Below are positions 49,829-57,951 of a DNA stretch of 64,000 nucleotides, in pieces; position 1 is the first letter of the stretch, and every line of letters begins with the position of its first letter. This DNA is from Hylemonella sp. (lineage in GTDB: Bacteria; Pseudomonadota; Gammaproteobacteria; Burkholderiales; Burkholderiaceae_C), in NCBI RefSeq assembly GCF_027532185.1, contig NZ_JAPZSV010000005.1, forward strand, positions 1-64,000, given 5' to 3'. The notes beneath the pieces are model-generated. The model saw only the letters and a list, made by a program, of their open reading frames with translations, was not told where the DNA came from and ran no database searches. The translations under genes and the position numbers were made by a program.

Positions 49829-51157
49829 ATGTCCTCAAGTGCGCCCGAAAGCCCCGCCATCAAGCCGTCCTGGGGCGCCACCCTTCGGGTCTACCTGGAA
49901 CCCGCCACCCTGCGCATGCTGGCCCTGGGCTTTGCCGCCGGCCTGCCCCTGCTGCTCGTGCTGGGCACGCTGAGCTTTCGTCTGCGTGAGGCCGGCGTGG
50001 ACCGCGGCACCATCGGCGAACTGAGCTGGGTCGGCCTGGCCTACGCCTTCAAGTGGGCCTGGGCGCCGCTCGTTGACCGCCTGCCGCTGCCGCTGCTGCA
50101 TGGCGCCCTGGGCCGGCGCCGCAGCTGGCTGCTGCTCTCGCAGTTCGCCATCATGGCCGGGCTGGCCGGCATGGCGCTGGCCAATCCGCAGCAGGGCCTG
50201 TCGGCCGTGGTCTGGTGCGCGCTGCTCGTGGCCTTCGCCTCGGCCACGCAGGACATTGCACTCGACGCCTACCGCATCGAGTCGGCCGGCAGCGAGCGCC
50301 AGGCCGCACTGGCCGCGGCCTACCAGACCGGCTACCGCGTGGCCATGATCTGGGCCGGTGCCGGCGTGCTTTGGCTGGCCGCGCGCGCTGAAGCGCAGGC
50401 CACGGGCTACCAGAACGCCGCCTGGACCACAGCCTACCTGGTCATGGCCGCCAGCATGCTGCCCGGCGTGCTCACCGTGCTGCTCTCGCCCGAGCCCGCA
50501 CGGCGCGAACTGCCGCCGGCACGCAATGCCGCCGAGTGGCTGCAGGGCGCGCTGGTCGAGCCCTTTGCCGACTTCCTGCGCCGCTACAAGTGGCAGGCCG
50601 CGCTGATCCTCGCGCTGATCGCGGTGTATCGCATCAGCGACGTGGTCATGGGCATCATGGCCAACCCCTTCTACGTGGACATGGGCTACAGCAAGGACGA
50701 GGTGGCCGCCGTGACCAAGGTTTACGGCGTCATCATGACCCTGGTGGGCGCCTTCTTGGGTGGCGTGCTCGCCCTGCGCCTGGGCGTGATGCGCGTGCTC
50801 ATGCTGGGCGCCGTGCTCAGCGCGGCCAGCAACCTGCTCTTCGCCTGGCTGGCGGGCCACGGCCACGACGTGCAGGCGCTGATTTTCGTGATCTCGGCCG
50901 ACAACCTCTCCAGCGGCATCGCCTCGGCCGCCTTCATCGCCTACCTGTCCAGCCTGACCAACATCAGCTACTCGGCCACCCAGTACGCGCTGTTCAGCTC
51001 CATGATGCTGCTTGCGCCCAAGTTCATCGCCGGCTTCTCCGGCCACTACGTGGACGCCTACGGCTACAGCCAATTCTTCGTCTCCACCGCCCTGCTGGGC
51101 CTGCCGGTGCTGCTGCTCGTGGCGCTGGCTGCGCGGGCGCAGCGGGCCGGGGCCTGA
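49829..51157 (+). CDS. ampG: MFS transporter, AmpG-like muropeptide permease
   Basis: A 442-residue permease with 12 or more membrane helices. The AmpG features are present: LGFAAGLPLLLVLGTLSFRL, KWAWAPLVDRL, GRRRSWLLLSQ and the helix-4/5 SATQDIALDAYRIE, a hallmark of AmpG. AmpG imports anhydro-muropeptides for wall recycling, so it fits functionally with mrdA and the D,D-carboxypeptidase in this window. The CpxR-like box and response regulator gene follow. Confidence 0.88.
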   Translation: MSSSAPESPAIKPSWGATLRVYLEPATLRMLALGFAAGLPLLLVLGTLSFRLREAGVDRGTIGELSWVGLAYAFKWAWAPLVDRLPLPLLHGALGRRRSWLLLSQFAIMAGLAGMALANPQQGLSAVVWCALLVAFASATQDIALDAYRIESAGSERQAALAAAYQTGYRVAMIWAGAGVLWLAARAEAQATGYQNAAWTTAYLVMAASMLPGVLTVLLSPEPARRELPPARNAAEWLQGALVEPFADFLRRYKWQAALILALIAVYRISDVVMGIMANPFYVDMGYSKDEVAAVTKVYGVIMTLVGAFLGGVLALRLGVMRVLMLGAVLSAASNLLFAWLAGHGHDVQALIFVISADNLSSGIASAAFIAYLSSLTNISYSATQYALFSSMMLLAPKFIAGFSGHYVDAYGYSQFFVSTALLGLPVLLLVALAARAQRAGA

Positions 51158-51165
51158 GCGGGCGG

Positions 51166-51180
51166 TTTACCTTTCTTTAC
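51166..51180. promoter_or_regulatory. CpxR-like direct-repeat box upstream of the response regulator
   Basis: TTTAC-CTTTC-TTTAC; on the minus strand this reads GTAAA-GAAAG-GTAAA, exactly the CpxR pattern GTAAA-N5-GTAAA. It lies 65 bp before the response regulator start, fitting autoregulation. Confidence 0.6.
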
Positions 51181-51245
51181 GGCCGCGACAAGGCCGCCTG
51201 ACGGCCGCGCCACATCATGGCGACATGAACGATAGACTTGCCGAC

Positions 51246-51959
51246 ATGAGCCCCCAGCCCCTGCTGATGATCGAAGACGACGCCCGCCTGGCCGCCATGG
51301 TCAGCGACTACCTCGGGCAGTCGGGCTACAGCGTGCAGGTGTGTGGCAGCGGCGCCGAAGGCCTGGCCCGGCTGGAGGCCGCCAACCCGCCGCCGCAGCT
51401 GCTCATCCTCGACCTCATGCTGCCTGACATGGATGGGCTGGAGATCTGCCGCCGCATCCGCGCCCTGCCCTCGGCCCTGGCCCAGACCCCTGTGCTCATG
51501 CTCACCGCCAAGGGCGACCCCATGGACCGCGTGATCGGCCTGGAGATCGGCGCCGACGACTACCTGGCCAAGCCGTTCGAACCGCGTGAGCTGCTGGCGC
51601 GCATCCGCGCCGTGCTGCGCCGCCGGGGCGGCAACGGGCCCGTCCCCAGCAGCCAGCTGCGCTTCGGCTCCCTGGCCATCGACCGCGACGCCCGCACGGT
51701 CAGCGTCAACGGCCAGGCCTGCGAACTCACCTCCTACCAGTTCGACCTGCTGGTCACGCTGGCCGAGCGCGCGGGCCGCGTGCTGACCCGCGACCAGATC
51801 ATGGAAGCCGTGCGCGGCCGCGAGCTCGAGGCCTTCGACCGCTCCATCGACGTGCACATGGGCCGCATCCGCGCCGCCATCGAGGCCGACCCCAAGAACC
51901 CCAAGCGCATCCTGACCGTGCGCGGCGTGGGCTACGTCTTCGCGCGCCAGCAGGACTGA
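51246..51959 (+). CDS. OmpR-family response regulator (CpxR-like)
   Basis: A 237-residue two-component regulator. The receiver domain has the acidic pair near E10-D12, phospho-acceptor D56 (ILDLMLPDMDG) and K109 (YLAKPFEP). An OmpR-type winged helix follows (about 140-235, with SIDVHMGRIRAAIE and TVRGVGYVF). An in-frame ATG 7 codons earlier (51,225) is an alternative; neither has a clear ribosome site. A CpxR-like box upstream and a CpxA-like kinase downstream suggest an envelope-stress role. A REP-like element separates it from the kinase. Confidence 0.88.
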   Translation: MSPQPLLMIEDDARLAAMVSDYLGQSGYSVQVCGSGAEGLARLEAANPPPQLLILDLMLPDMDGLEICRRIRALPSALAQTPVLMLTAKGDPMDRVIGLEIGADDYLAKPFEPRELLARIRAVLRRRGGNGPVPSSQLRFGSLAIDRDARTVSVNGQACELTSYQFDLLVTLAERAGRVLTRDQIMEAVRGRELEAFDRSIDVHMGRIRAAIEADPKNPKRILTVRGVGYVFARQQD

Positions 51960-51960
51960 C

Positions 51961-52114
51961 ATGAAGCACCCCCAGGCTACGCGCACTTCGTGTCGCTCCG
52001 CCACCCCCCTCAAGGGGGCAACGCCAGTGTCCGGGCAAAAACCGTTCCACGGCGTTCCCCGCTCAGGCTATTTCATGCGTCGCGGCTTGCACAACGTGCA
52101 GTGGAGAGGCTGAA
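51961..52114. repeat. REP-like palindromic spacer element, copy B
   Basis: A second member of the family seen at 29,471: GCACCCCC, a CCCCCC-TCAA-GGGGG stem, AACGCCA, a CCGG-type hairpin, CCGTTCCACGG and CCCC, in the same order. The clear element spans about 51,961-52,060; the rest of the gap to the kinase gene holds its ribosome site. It sits inside a two-component operon. Confidence 0.55.
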
Positions 52115-53302
52115 ATGTCTACCCCTTTGACACAACGCCTCTACCTGCGCATCTGGCTCGCGGTGGTCGGCGCCATCGTGCTGCTCACGCTGATCTTCGG
52201 CTGGATCTGGCGCACCGAGTCCGAGCGCGAACGCGCCCAGCGCCCCGGTCGAGAGATCATCCTGCGCAACGCGCAGGGCGAGGTGCTGGGCCAGGCACAG
52301 GCCAAGGGCAACCGCGTGCCCGGACAGGGCTGGGAATTCGAGGTGCCGATGCGCGACGGCCAGACCGTGGTCGTGCAGCTGCCGCGCCCCGGCAACCGCC
52401 CGCCACCCGCGCCGCCCCCGCCTTCCTGGTGGCGCCCGCCCTACAACCTGCTGGCCATGCTGGTACTCGTGGCGTCGGCCGTGGCCCTGGGCGCCTACCC
52501 CATCGTGCGCCGCCTGACCAAGCGCCTCGAAGCCCTGCAGCAAGGCGTGGAGCGCTGGGGTGAGGGCGATCTGGGGCGCCGTCTGCCCGAAGACGGGCAG
52601 GACGAGGTGGCCTTTCTGGCCCAGCGCTTCAACGTCGCCGCTGCGCGCGTGCAGGCCCTGCTGCTCTCGCACAAGGCCCTGCTGGCCAATGCCTCACACG
52701 AACTGCGCTCGCCGCTGGCCCGCATCCGCATGGGGCTGGAGCTGCTCGAAAGCCAGCCCGGCCCGGCCAACCGTGAGGAGATCGCCCGCGACATCCGTGA
52801 GCTGGACCAGCTGATCGACGAGATCCTGCTGGCCAGTCGCCTGGACGCCAGCCCTGATGATTTGGGCCCGCTCGAACCCGTGGACCTGGTGGGCCTGGGC
52901 GCTGAGGAATGCGCGCGCACCGGCGCCGAGTTCGAGACCCCGCCGGGCGTGACCAGCGTGGTGGTCGCGGGCCTGACCCGCCTGCTGCGCCGCGCGCTGC
53001 GCAACCTGCTGGAAAACGCCCGCCGCCACGGCGCGGGCAACGTCACCCTGACGCTGCGCACCGAGGGTGGGCAAGCCGAGATCCGCGTCTGCGACCAGGG
53101 GCCGGGCGTGCCGGCGGCGCTGCGTGAGCGCATCTTCGAACCCTTCTTCCGCCTGCCCGGCGCCTCCGAGCGCGAAGGCGGCGTGGGCCTGGGCCTGGCC
53201 CTGGTGCGCTCCATCGCCCAGCGCCATGGCGGCAGCGTGCACTGCGAGGAGAACCCCGGCGGCGGTGCCTGCTTCGTGCTGCGCCTGCCCCTGGCCCACT
53301 GA
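52115..53302 (+). CDS. Sensor histidine kinase (CpxA-like)
   Basis: A 395-residue inner-membrane sensor kinase. It has two membrane helices (about 12-32 and 110-130) around a short periplasmic domain with a Pro-rich stretch before helix 2, then HAMP (about 131-185), the phospho-acceptor H195 in ASHELRSPLARIRMG, and an ATPase domain with NLLENARRHG, DQGPGVP and GVGLGLALV. The short sensor and motif variants resemble CpxA. GGAGAGG precedes the ATG. It follows the response regulator after a 155-bp repeat-bearing gap. Confidence 0.9.
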   Translation: MSTPLTQRLYLRIWLAVVGAIVLLTLIFGWIWRTESERERAQRPGREIILRNAQGEVLGQAQAKGNRVPGQGWEFEVPMRDGQTVVVQLPRPGNRPPPAPPPPSWWRPPYNLLAMLVLVASAVALGAYPIVRRLTKRLEALQQGVERWGEGDLGRRLPEDGQDEVAFLAQRFNVAAARVQALLLSHKALLANASHELRSPLARIRMGLELLESQPGPANREEIARDIRELDQLIDEILLASRLDASPDDLGPLEPVDLVGLGAEECARTGAEFETPPGVTSVVVAGLTRLLRRALRNLLENARRHGAGNVTLTLRTEGGQAEIRVCDQGPGVPAALRERIFEPFFRLPGASEREGGVGLGLALVRSIAQRHGGSVHCEENPGGGACFVLRLPLAH

Positions 53303-53411
53303 CCCGGGTTGGCAACGACCTCGGCCGTGAAATACCGCACGCCAGGTCTGGCCCGGGGACTGGTATTCGGGGCCGGCCTTTTCTATGGTGGATGGCAGAC
53401 GAGACACCGCC

Positions 53412-53630
53412 ATGAACGCCACCGCCTCCTATCCCGACCGCTCGACCCAGGTCAGGCACCACCCCAGCTTCCGCGGCCTGCGGGTCGAGCAGAACCTGCT
53501 GAGCGCTTTCACCATGTACAGCATCGAGCTGGACCGGCTGGGCCTGTTCATTTCAGATTCCAGCCTCGAAGCCTTCAACATGGCCTTTGAGGCCCTCTTC
53601 AACCCCGCACCCGCCGTGCATTTCAGTTAA
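53412..53630 (+). CDS. Small hypothetical protein (72 aa)
   Basis: Not recognised. The 72-residue product, MNATASYPDRSTQVRHHPS onward, has no signal or membrane segment and no known motif. Codons are strongly G/C at the third base, like neighbouring genes, which favours a real gene. The in-frame TTG/GTG starts further up and the ATG at 53,412 lack a strong ribosome site. It stands alone after the sensor kinase gene and before a candidate small RNA and strong terminator, so the terminator could end its message. Confidence 0.5.
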   Translation: MNATASYPDRSTQVRHHPSFRGLRVEQNLLSAFTMYSIELDRLGLFISDSSLEAFNMAFEALFNPAPAVHFS

Positions 53631-53671
53631 AGCAGCATCCTGAATGTCTTATTTCGCGACACTTCCCTGCC

Positions 53672-53695
53672 CATATCCCCAATTTGTGGGATATG
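53672..53695 (+). other. Hairpin in the 53.6-53.8 kb spacer
   Basis: CATATCCC and GGGATATG form a perfect 8-bp stem around an 8-nt loop, 42 bp after the small ORF. It is AT-richer than its surroundings and is followed by GATCGATATATTC with a -10-like TATATT (53,715-53,720). Confidence 0.4.
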
Positions 53696-53760
53696 AAGCC
53701 AGCACGGTGATCGATATATTCATTCCCGTACTGCTGTCACAGTCACGTATTTCCAGATAC

Positions 53761-53864
53761 CGCCGGTTTGCGTTTTCCTCTAGCAGCGCAGGCCGGCGTC
53801 AACGATCCCAACGACGTCCTTTCGAGGACTTTCAAAGCCACCCGCAAGGGTGGCTTTTTTTTTT
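53761..53864 (+). ncRNA. Candidate small RNA or structured 3' UTR with CU-rich loop
   Basis: On the plus strand a 12-bp stem (53,761-53,772 with 53,787-53,798, including two U-G wobbles) closes a 14-nt loop beginning UUUUCCUCU. A second hairpin GUCCU-UUCG-AGGAC follows (53,816-53,829), then a terminator with a GCAA loop. The U-G pairs work only on this strand, which points to a plus-strand RNA. The 5' end is not fixed: TATATT at 53,715-53,720 may be a -10, giving about 138 nt, or it may be the 3' UTR of the 72-codon ORF. Confidence 0.5.
53834..53864 (+). terminator. Strong intrinsic terminator
   Basis: A 10-bp stem AAAGCCACCC (53,834-53,843) with GGGTGGCTTT (53,848-53,857), a GCAA loop and a following T run to 53,864. 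It overlaps the stop codon of the convergent waaF gene and may end both transcripts, but the U tract favours the plus strand. Confidence 0.88.
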
Positions 53865-54873
53865 ATCCGCCGTGCGCCAGCGCCTGCAGCACGCGGTCGG
53901 CACTGATGTCGTTGAGGCAGCGCAGATGGCCCAGCGGGCACTCGCGCTCGAAACAGGGCGCGCAGTCCAGCGGCGGCTGGTAGGCAGCGTCCTGCTTGAG
54001 CCAGAGCACCTGCGCGCGCGCGCTCAAGGGCGGCGTGTGCTCGGGGCTGCTGGAGCCGAAGATGGCCACTTGCGGCACGTCCAGGGCCGCAGCCACGTGC
54101 ATGAGGCCCGTGTCGTTGCTAATGACGCGGCGCGCACCGGCGATCAGCGCAAAGGCCTCGTCCAGGCGGGTCGCCCCAGCCAGATTGCGACAATCGGCAC
54201 CCGTGGCCAGGGCGCAGATCTCCGCCCCCAGCGGCGCCTCCTTGCCCGAACCGAGCACGATGACCGGCGCAGCCAGCGAGGGCGCGAGCTCCGCGTAGCG
54301 TGCCACGGGCCAGCGCTTGGCCGGGCCGTATTCGGCGCCGGGTACGAAGACGTAATAGTCGCCGCGCATCAGACCCTGCGCCGCCAGCACGGCGTTGACC
54401 GCAGCATCGTCGATGTGCAGCTGCGGCCGGTCCGCCTCGATACCGGGCTCGCCCGCGAGGGCCGAGTAGAAGGCGACCATGGGTGGCCGCTTACCCTTGG
54501 ACGGGTTCTTGAGCCGGTGCGTGAGCAGACCCACACGCGCCTCGCCCAGATAGCCCACACGTTTGGGAATGCTGGCGAGAAAGGGCAGCAAGGCACTCTT
54601 GATGGAGTTGGGCAGCACATAGGCCGTCTCGAAACGGCCCTCGAACTGCCGCGCCAGCGCGCGTCGGGCCTTGAACTGCAAGCCGCCATGCGCAAACGGG
54701 AATTCGATGACCTCGTCCACCTGCGGCATGGCGCGGTAGACCGGCGCCACCCAGGGCAGGGCCCCGACGGTCAGGCGCTCACCGCGCGCGGCGAGCCGGC
54801 GCATCAGCGGCTCGGTCATCACCGCGTCGCCGATCCATTGCGGGGCTATGACGAGGGCGTTCAGGGAAGGCAC
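53863..54873 (-). CDS. waaF: Lipopolysaccharide heptosyltransferase II (GT9)
   Basis: A 336-residue GT-B enzyme that adds the second heptose to the lipopolysaccharide inner core. The WaaF markers are APQWIGDAVM, LPNSIKSALL, PGAEYGPAKRWP, SNDTGLMHVAAALD and GSSSPEHTPPLS. Cysteines near the C-terminus (DCAPCFERECPLGHLRC) are also typical. It stands on the minus strand, separated by a structured repeat from the zinc-finger gene upstream and ended by a strong hairpin. Confidence 0.95.
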   Translation of the reverse strand: MPSLNALVIAPQWIGDAVMTEPLMRRLAARGERLTVGALPWVAPVYRAMPQVDEVIEFPFAHGGLQFKARRALARQFEGRFETAYVLPNSIKSALLPFLASIPKRVGYLGEARVGLLTHRLKNPSKGKRPPMVAFYSALAGEPGIEADRPQLHIDDAAVNAVLAAQGLMRGDYYVFVPGAEYGPAKRWPVARYAELAPSLAAPVIVLGSGKEAPLGAEICALATGADCRNLAGATRLDEAFALIAGARRVISNDTGLMHVAAALDVPQVAIFGSSSPEHTPPLSARAQVLWLKQDAAYQPPLDCAPCFERECPLGHLRCLNDISADRVLQALAHGG

Positions 54874-54893
54874 GTTTTCATTCCCTTCAGATC

Positions 54894-55016
54894 AAAGGCG
54901 ACGAAGATTCCGTCGCGAGCGGCCCGAGGTTACGCCGAGGAGTGCAGCCGTACTCGGGTACGGCGAGCACCACAGGTGCAAGATCGGGTCGCGCAGCAGG
55001 AAGATTCGCCGCCTTT
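54894..55016. repeat. Structured inverted-repeat element, copy 2
   Basis: Arms AAAGGCGACGAA (54,894-54,905) and TTCGCCGCCTTT (55,005-55,016) match at 11 of 12 positions. The core again starts GCGAGCGGCCCGAG and ends GATCGGGTCGCGCAG, with inner hairpins CCGTAC-TCGG-GTACGG and GCACC-ACA-GGTGC. Arms and inner stems differ from copy 1 at 34,073 but keep pairing. It follows the stop of the zinc-finger gene, overlapping it by 2 bp. Confidence 0.75.
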
Positions 55017-55221
55017 AGTGGTGCGCAGCGAAATGCTCACCGGCCTTCAGCTTGTAGACCGTGCCGCAATAGGGGCACTTGGCCTCACCGGTGTGGGCCA
55101 CATCGAGGTAGACCTTGGGGTGGCTGTTCCAGAGCTTCATGTCCGCCTTGGGGCTGGGGCAGTAGACCCCACCCTGGTGGTTCAGGTCGGTGGCCAGCAA
55201 TTCAACCGTCTGCTTGCTCAT
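55015..55221 (-). CDS. Small zinc-finger (zf-CHCC type) protein
   Basis: A 68-residue protein with the CHCC zinc-finger pattern: YCPSP near residue 21, a central Pro/His part (NSHPKVYLD), and KCPYCGTVYKL near the end. The domain occurs in mitochondrial complex I subunit NDUFS6 and in small bacterial proteins of unknown role. It is 10 bp downstream of ilvE on the same strand, so the two are probably co-transcribed. Confidence 0.88.
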   Translation of the reverse strand: MSKQTVELLATDLNHQGGVYCPSPKADMKLWNSHPKVYLDVAHTGEAKCPYCGTVYKLKAGEHFAAHH

Positions 55222-55231
55222 CTTCTGGTCC

Positions 55232-56170
55232 TCAAACTTTGGTGAGCCAATGGGCGTACTTGGGGTTGCGGCCGTTCACGATGTCGAAGAAGGCGCTCTG
55301 GATCTTCTCCGTGATGGGGCCGCGCGAACCGATGCCGATCTCGACACGGTCGAGTTCGCGGATGGGTGTCACTTCCGCGGCCGTGCCGGTGAAGAAGGCC
55401 TCGTCGGCGATGTAGACCTCGTCACGCGTGATGCGCTTCTGCACGATCTCCAGACCCAGGTCCTTGGCGATGTGGAAGACGGTGTTGCGCGTGATGCCGT
55501 TGAGCGCACCGGCCGACAGGTCGGGCGTGTAGATCACGCCGCCCTTGATCACGAAGAGGTTCTCGCCCGCGCCCTCGGACACAAAGCCCGAGGAATCGAG
55601 CAGCAGGGCCTCGTCGTAGCCTTCGTCCGTGGCTTCCATGTTGGCCAGGATGGAGTTGGTGTAGTTGCTCACCGCCTTGGCCTGCGTCATCGTGATGTTG
55701 ACGTGGTGGCGCGTGTAGCTCGAGGTCTTGACGCGGATGCCGCGCTTCAGGCCCTCTTCACCGAGGTAGGCGCCCCAGGCCCAGGCCGCGACCATCAGGT
55801 GGATGGTGTTGCCCTTGGGCGAGACGCCCAGCTTCTTGTCGCCGATCCAGGTCAGCGGGCGCAGGTAGCAGCTCTCGAGCTTGTTGGCGCGCACCACGTC
55901 CTTCTGCGCCTCGTTGACCTGCTCCATGCTGAAGGGAATCTTCATGCGCAGGATCTTGGCGCTGTTGAAGAGGCGCTCGGTGTGCTCCTGCAGACGGAAG
56001 ATGGCGGTGCCGTTGACCGTGTTGTAGGCCCGCACGCCCTCGAAGGCACCGCAGCCGTAGTGCAGGGTGTGGGTCAGCACGTGGATCTTGGCGTCACGCC
56101 ATTCCACCAGCTTGCCGTCCATCCAGATTTTGCCGTCGCGGTCGGACATCGAGGTCGGTAGAGGGCTCAT
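55232..56170 (-). CDS. ilvE: Branched-chain amino acid aminotransferase
   Basis: A 312-residue PLP enzyme of fold type IV that makes the last step of valine, leucine and isoleucine synthesis. The PLP lysine is K165 in MTQAKAVSNYTNS. HYGCGAFEGVRAY near the N-terminus, DEALLLDSSGFVSEGAGEN and DEAFFTGTAAEVTPI are all typical of IlvE. AGGAAAG precedes the ATG at 56,170; the open frame reaches 56,212. The zinc-finger gene follows after 10 bp. Confidence 0.96.
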   Translation of the reverse strand: MSPLPTSMSDRDGKIWMDGKLVEWRDAKIHVLTHTLHYGCGAFEGVRAYNTVNGTAIFRLQEHTERLFNSAKILRMKIPFSMEQVNEAQKDVVRANKLESCYLRPLTWIGDKKLGVSPKGNTIHLMVAAWAWGAYLGEEGLKRGIRVKTSSYTRHHVNITMTQAKAVSNYTNSILANMEATDEGYDEALLLDSSGFVSEGAGENLFVIKGGVIYTPDLSAGALNGITRNTVFHIAKDLGLEIVQKRITRDEVYIADEAFFTGTAAEVTPIRELDRVEIGIGSRGPITEKIQSAFFDIVNGRNPKYAHWLTKV

Positions 56171-56222
56171 TCGTTCTTTCCTGGTTGGTGGGAGCCCGCA
56201 AAACGGGCGCAAAACGCTGATT

Positions 56223-56663
56223 TTACGGGGCCGGCGGCAGGCCCGGCAGGGTGGTCACCCCGGCGTCGACCGGGGACTCGGCGCGGCGGAATTCCCAGCG
56301 CACCAGCTTGCCGTCCTGGAAGTCGCAGGTGACCGAGGCGTCCGAGGGGTCGGTCCAGCGGAATTGCTCGGGCTGGGTGTCAGGCGGGCTGATCTGTACG
56401 CCCAGCGAGCGCGTCATGGCAATCACATGCATGAGCGTCATCTTGGGCTTGAGCTTGGCCTGCAGCATCACGGCACTGCCCACATAGCCCAGGGGCATAT
56501 TGGCCGCGCGTTTGAGGATGTGCATGAGGCGGGTGAAGTGCAGCATCAGCCAGAGCGTGAGCGCACCCACGGCAAAGGCGACCCCGCCCCAGCCCAAGGA
56601 GCGGTAGCCGGCGACGACGAGCACCACGGCGCCGATGGGAAGCAGGATTTTCTGGAGAGACAT
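56223..56663 (-). CDS. Hypothetical membrane protein (146 aa)
   Basis: Not assigned to a family. Two N-terminal membrane helices (about 5-20 and 27-45: ILLPIGAVVLVVAGY and GGVAFAVGALTLWLMLHF) are followed by a soluble C-terminal half with an IAMTRSLGVQI part and an FQDGKLVRWEFRR end. TGGAGA stands upstream of the ATG at 56,663. It lies between the aldo/keto reductase and ilvE genes, 13 bp after the former. A cytoplasmic domain facing inward is likely by the positive-inside pattern. Confidence 0.75.
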   Translation of the reverse strand: MSLQKILLPIGAVVLVVAGYRSLGWGGVAFAVGALTLWLMLHFTRLMHILKRAANMPLGYVGSAVMLQAKLKPKMTLMHVIAMTRSLGVQISPPDTQPEQFRWTDPSDASVTCDFQDGKLVRWEFRRAESPVDAGVTTLPGLPPAP

Positions 56664-56676
56664 GGCCGCGATTGTC

Positions 56677-57510
56677 TCAGAGCATTTCCAGCGCCGAAGG
56701 TCCAAGGGGTGGGGCGAACAGCCGGTCGAGCTCGGCGCGCTGGGCGGCGTCCAGCATGATGTCGCGGGCTGCTGCGTTGTCGCGCACATGGGCAGTGCTG
56801 GCGGACTTGGGGATGGCTATCACCCCCTCCTGCCCCAGCAGCCAGGCCAGGGCCGCTTGGGCCGGCGTCATGCCGTGAAGTTGCGCGAAGTCCTTCAGCC
56901 CTGGCTGGCGCAAGAGCCGCGCCTGCTCGATGGGCGAATAGGCCATCACCGGCATGCCGCGCTCGCGCAGCCAGGGCAGCAGATCCCATTCGATGCCGCG
57001 GCGGCTCAGGTTGTAGAGCAGCTGGTTGGCCGCGCAGGCAGCGCCGCCGGGCACGGCCGCGAGTTCGCGCATGTCGTCCAGGTCCAGATTGCTCACGCCC
57101 CAGTGGCGGATCTTGCCCGCGCGCTGCAGGGCCTTGAAGCCAGCCACGGTCTCGGCCAACGGGATGGACCCTCGCCAGTGCAGCAGGTAGAGGTCGATGC
57201 GGTCGGTCTTGAGGCGCTTGAGGCTGCGCTCGCAGGCCGCGGCCACGCCTTGTCGCGATGCGTTGTGCGGATAGACCTTGCTCACCACAAAGGCCTCATC
57301 ACGCCGCCCCAACAGCGCCTCACCCACCACCTCTTCGGCGCCACCCTCGGCGTACATCTCGGCTGTGTCGATCAGCGTCAGCCCCAGGTCCAAACCGAGC
57401 TGTAGGGCCGCAACCTCAGCCTTGCGCGCGCTGCGGTCCTCGCCCATGTACCAGGTGCCTTGGCCCAGAGCCGGCACCTGCTCGCCCGAAGGCAGGCGCA
57501 CGATAGTCAT
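56677..57510 (-). CDS. Aldo/keto reductase
   Basis: A 277-residue TIM-barrel NADPH-dependent aldehyde/ketone reductase. The catalytic tetrad is visible as DTAEMYAEG (Asp, Tyr), VVSKVYP (Lys) and LYLLHWRG (His). The cofactor region [16 protein letters not shown] is typical of the group that includes YeaE-like members. It overlaps the GlcG-like gene by 4 bp, suggesting coupled translation. The substrate is unknown. Confidence 0.92.
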   Translation of the reverse strand: MTIVRLPSGEQVPALGQGTWYMGEDRSARKAEVAALQLGLDLGLTLIDTAEMYAEGGAEEVVGEALLGRRDEAFVVSKVYPHNASRQGVAAACERSLKRLKTDRIDLYLLHWRGSIPLAETVAGFKALQRAGKIRHWGVSNLDLDDMRELAAVPGGAACAANQLLYNLSRRGIEWDLLPWLRERGMPVMAYSPIEQARLLRQPGLKDFAQLHGMTPAQAALAWLLGQEGVIAIPKSASTAHVRDNAAARDIMLDAAQRAELDRLFAPPLGPSALEML

Positions 57511-57914
57511 GCCGCAAACTTGCTGGCGATGTAGTCGGTGACCTGCTGGTCCTCAGCAGATGTGAGGCCGCTGACGCCGATAGCGCCGCGCAGCATACCG
57601 TCCTTGTCCTTGAGCGGCGAGCCGCCGGGCAGGGCCGTGAGCAGCGGGTCGCAGAAGTAGCCGATCTCGATGTTTTCGCGGTGCAGGCGCTCCAGCACAG
57701 CCTGTGTGGTCACGCCCATACGCGCCGCGCTGTAAGCCTTGCCCTGCGAGATGGCCACACTGCGTACCGGCGCGCCGTCCATGCGCACAAAGGCCAGCGA
57801 CAGCCCTGTGGCGTCGCAGACGGAGACGCAGACCGGTTTCTTGAAGTTTTGCGTGGCGTGCGCCATGGCCTGATCGATCAGGTCACGAGCAATGACGAGG
57901 GTGAGTTGGGACAT
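57507..57914 (-). CDS. GlcG/HbpS-like protein
   Basis: A 135-residue protein of the GlcG/HbpS family (heme-degrading or glycolate-linked, role often unknown). The start is [17 protein letters not shown], with a conserved late [20 protein letters not shown] motif. AGGAG stands before the ATG at 57,914, deciding against the longer open frame. It overlaps the aldo/keto reductase gene by 4 bp and is 37 bp downstream of radA. Confidence 0.88.
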   Translation of the reverse strand: MSQLTLVIARDLIDQAMAHATQNFKKPVCVSVCDATGLSLAFVRMDGAPVRSVAISQGKAYSAARMGVTTQAVLERLHRENIEIGYFCDPLLTALPGGSPLKDKDGMLRGAIGVSGLTSAEDQQVTDYIASKFAA

Positions 57915-57951
57915 GGAACGGCTCCTGGGACGTGTCGCTCCATTGTAGGAA

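Noticed and set aside
53737-53760. A third ECF41 promoter (TGTCACA at about 53.74 kb)
   Set aside because: TGTCACA is present, but 16 nt later the sequence is not CGTC, so the -10 part is missing.
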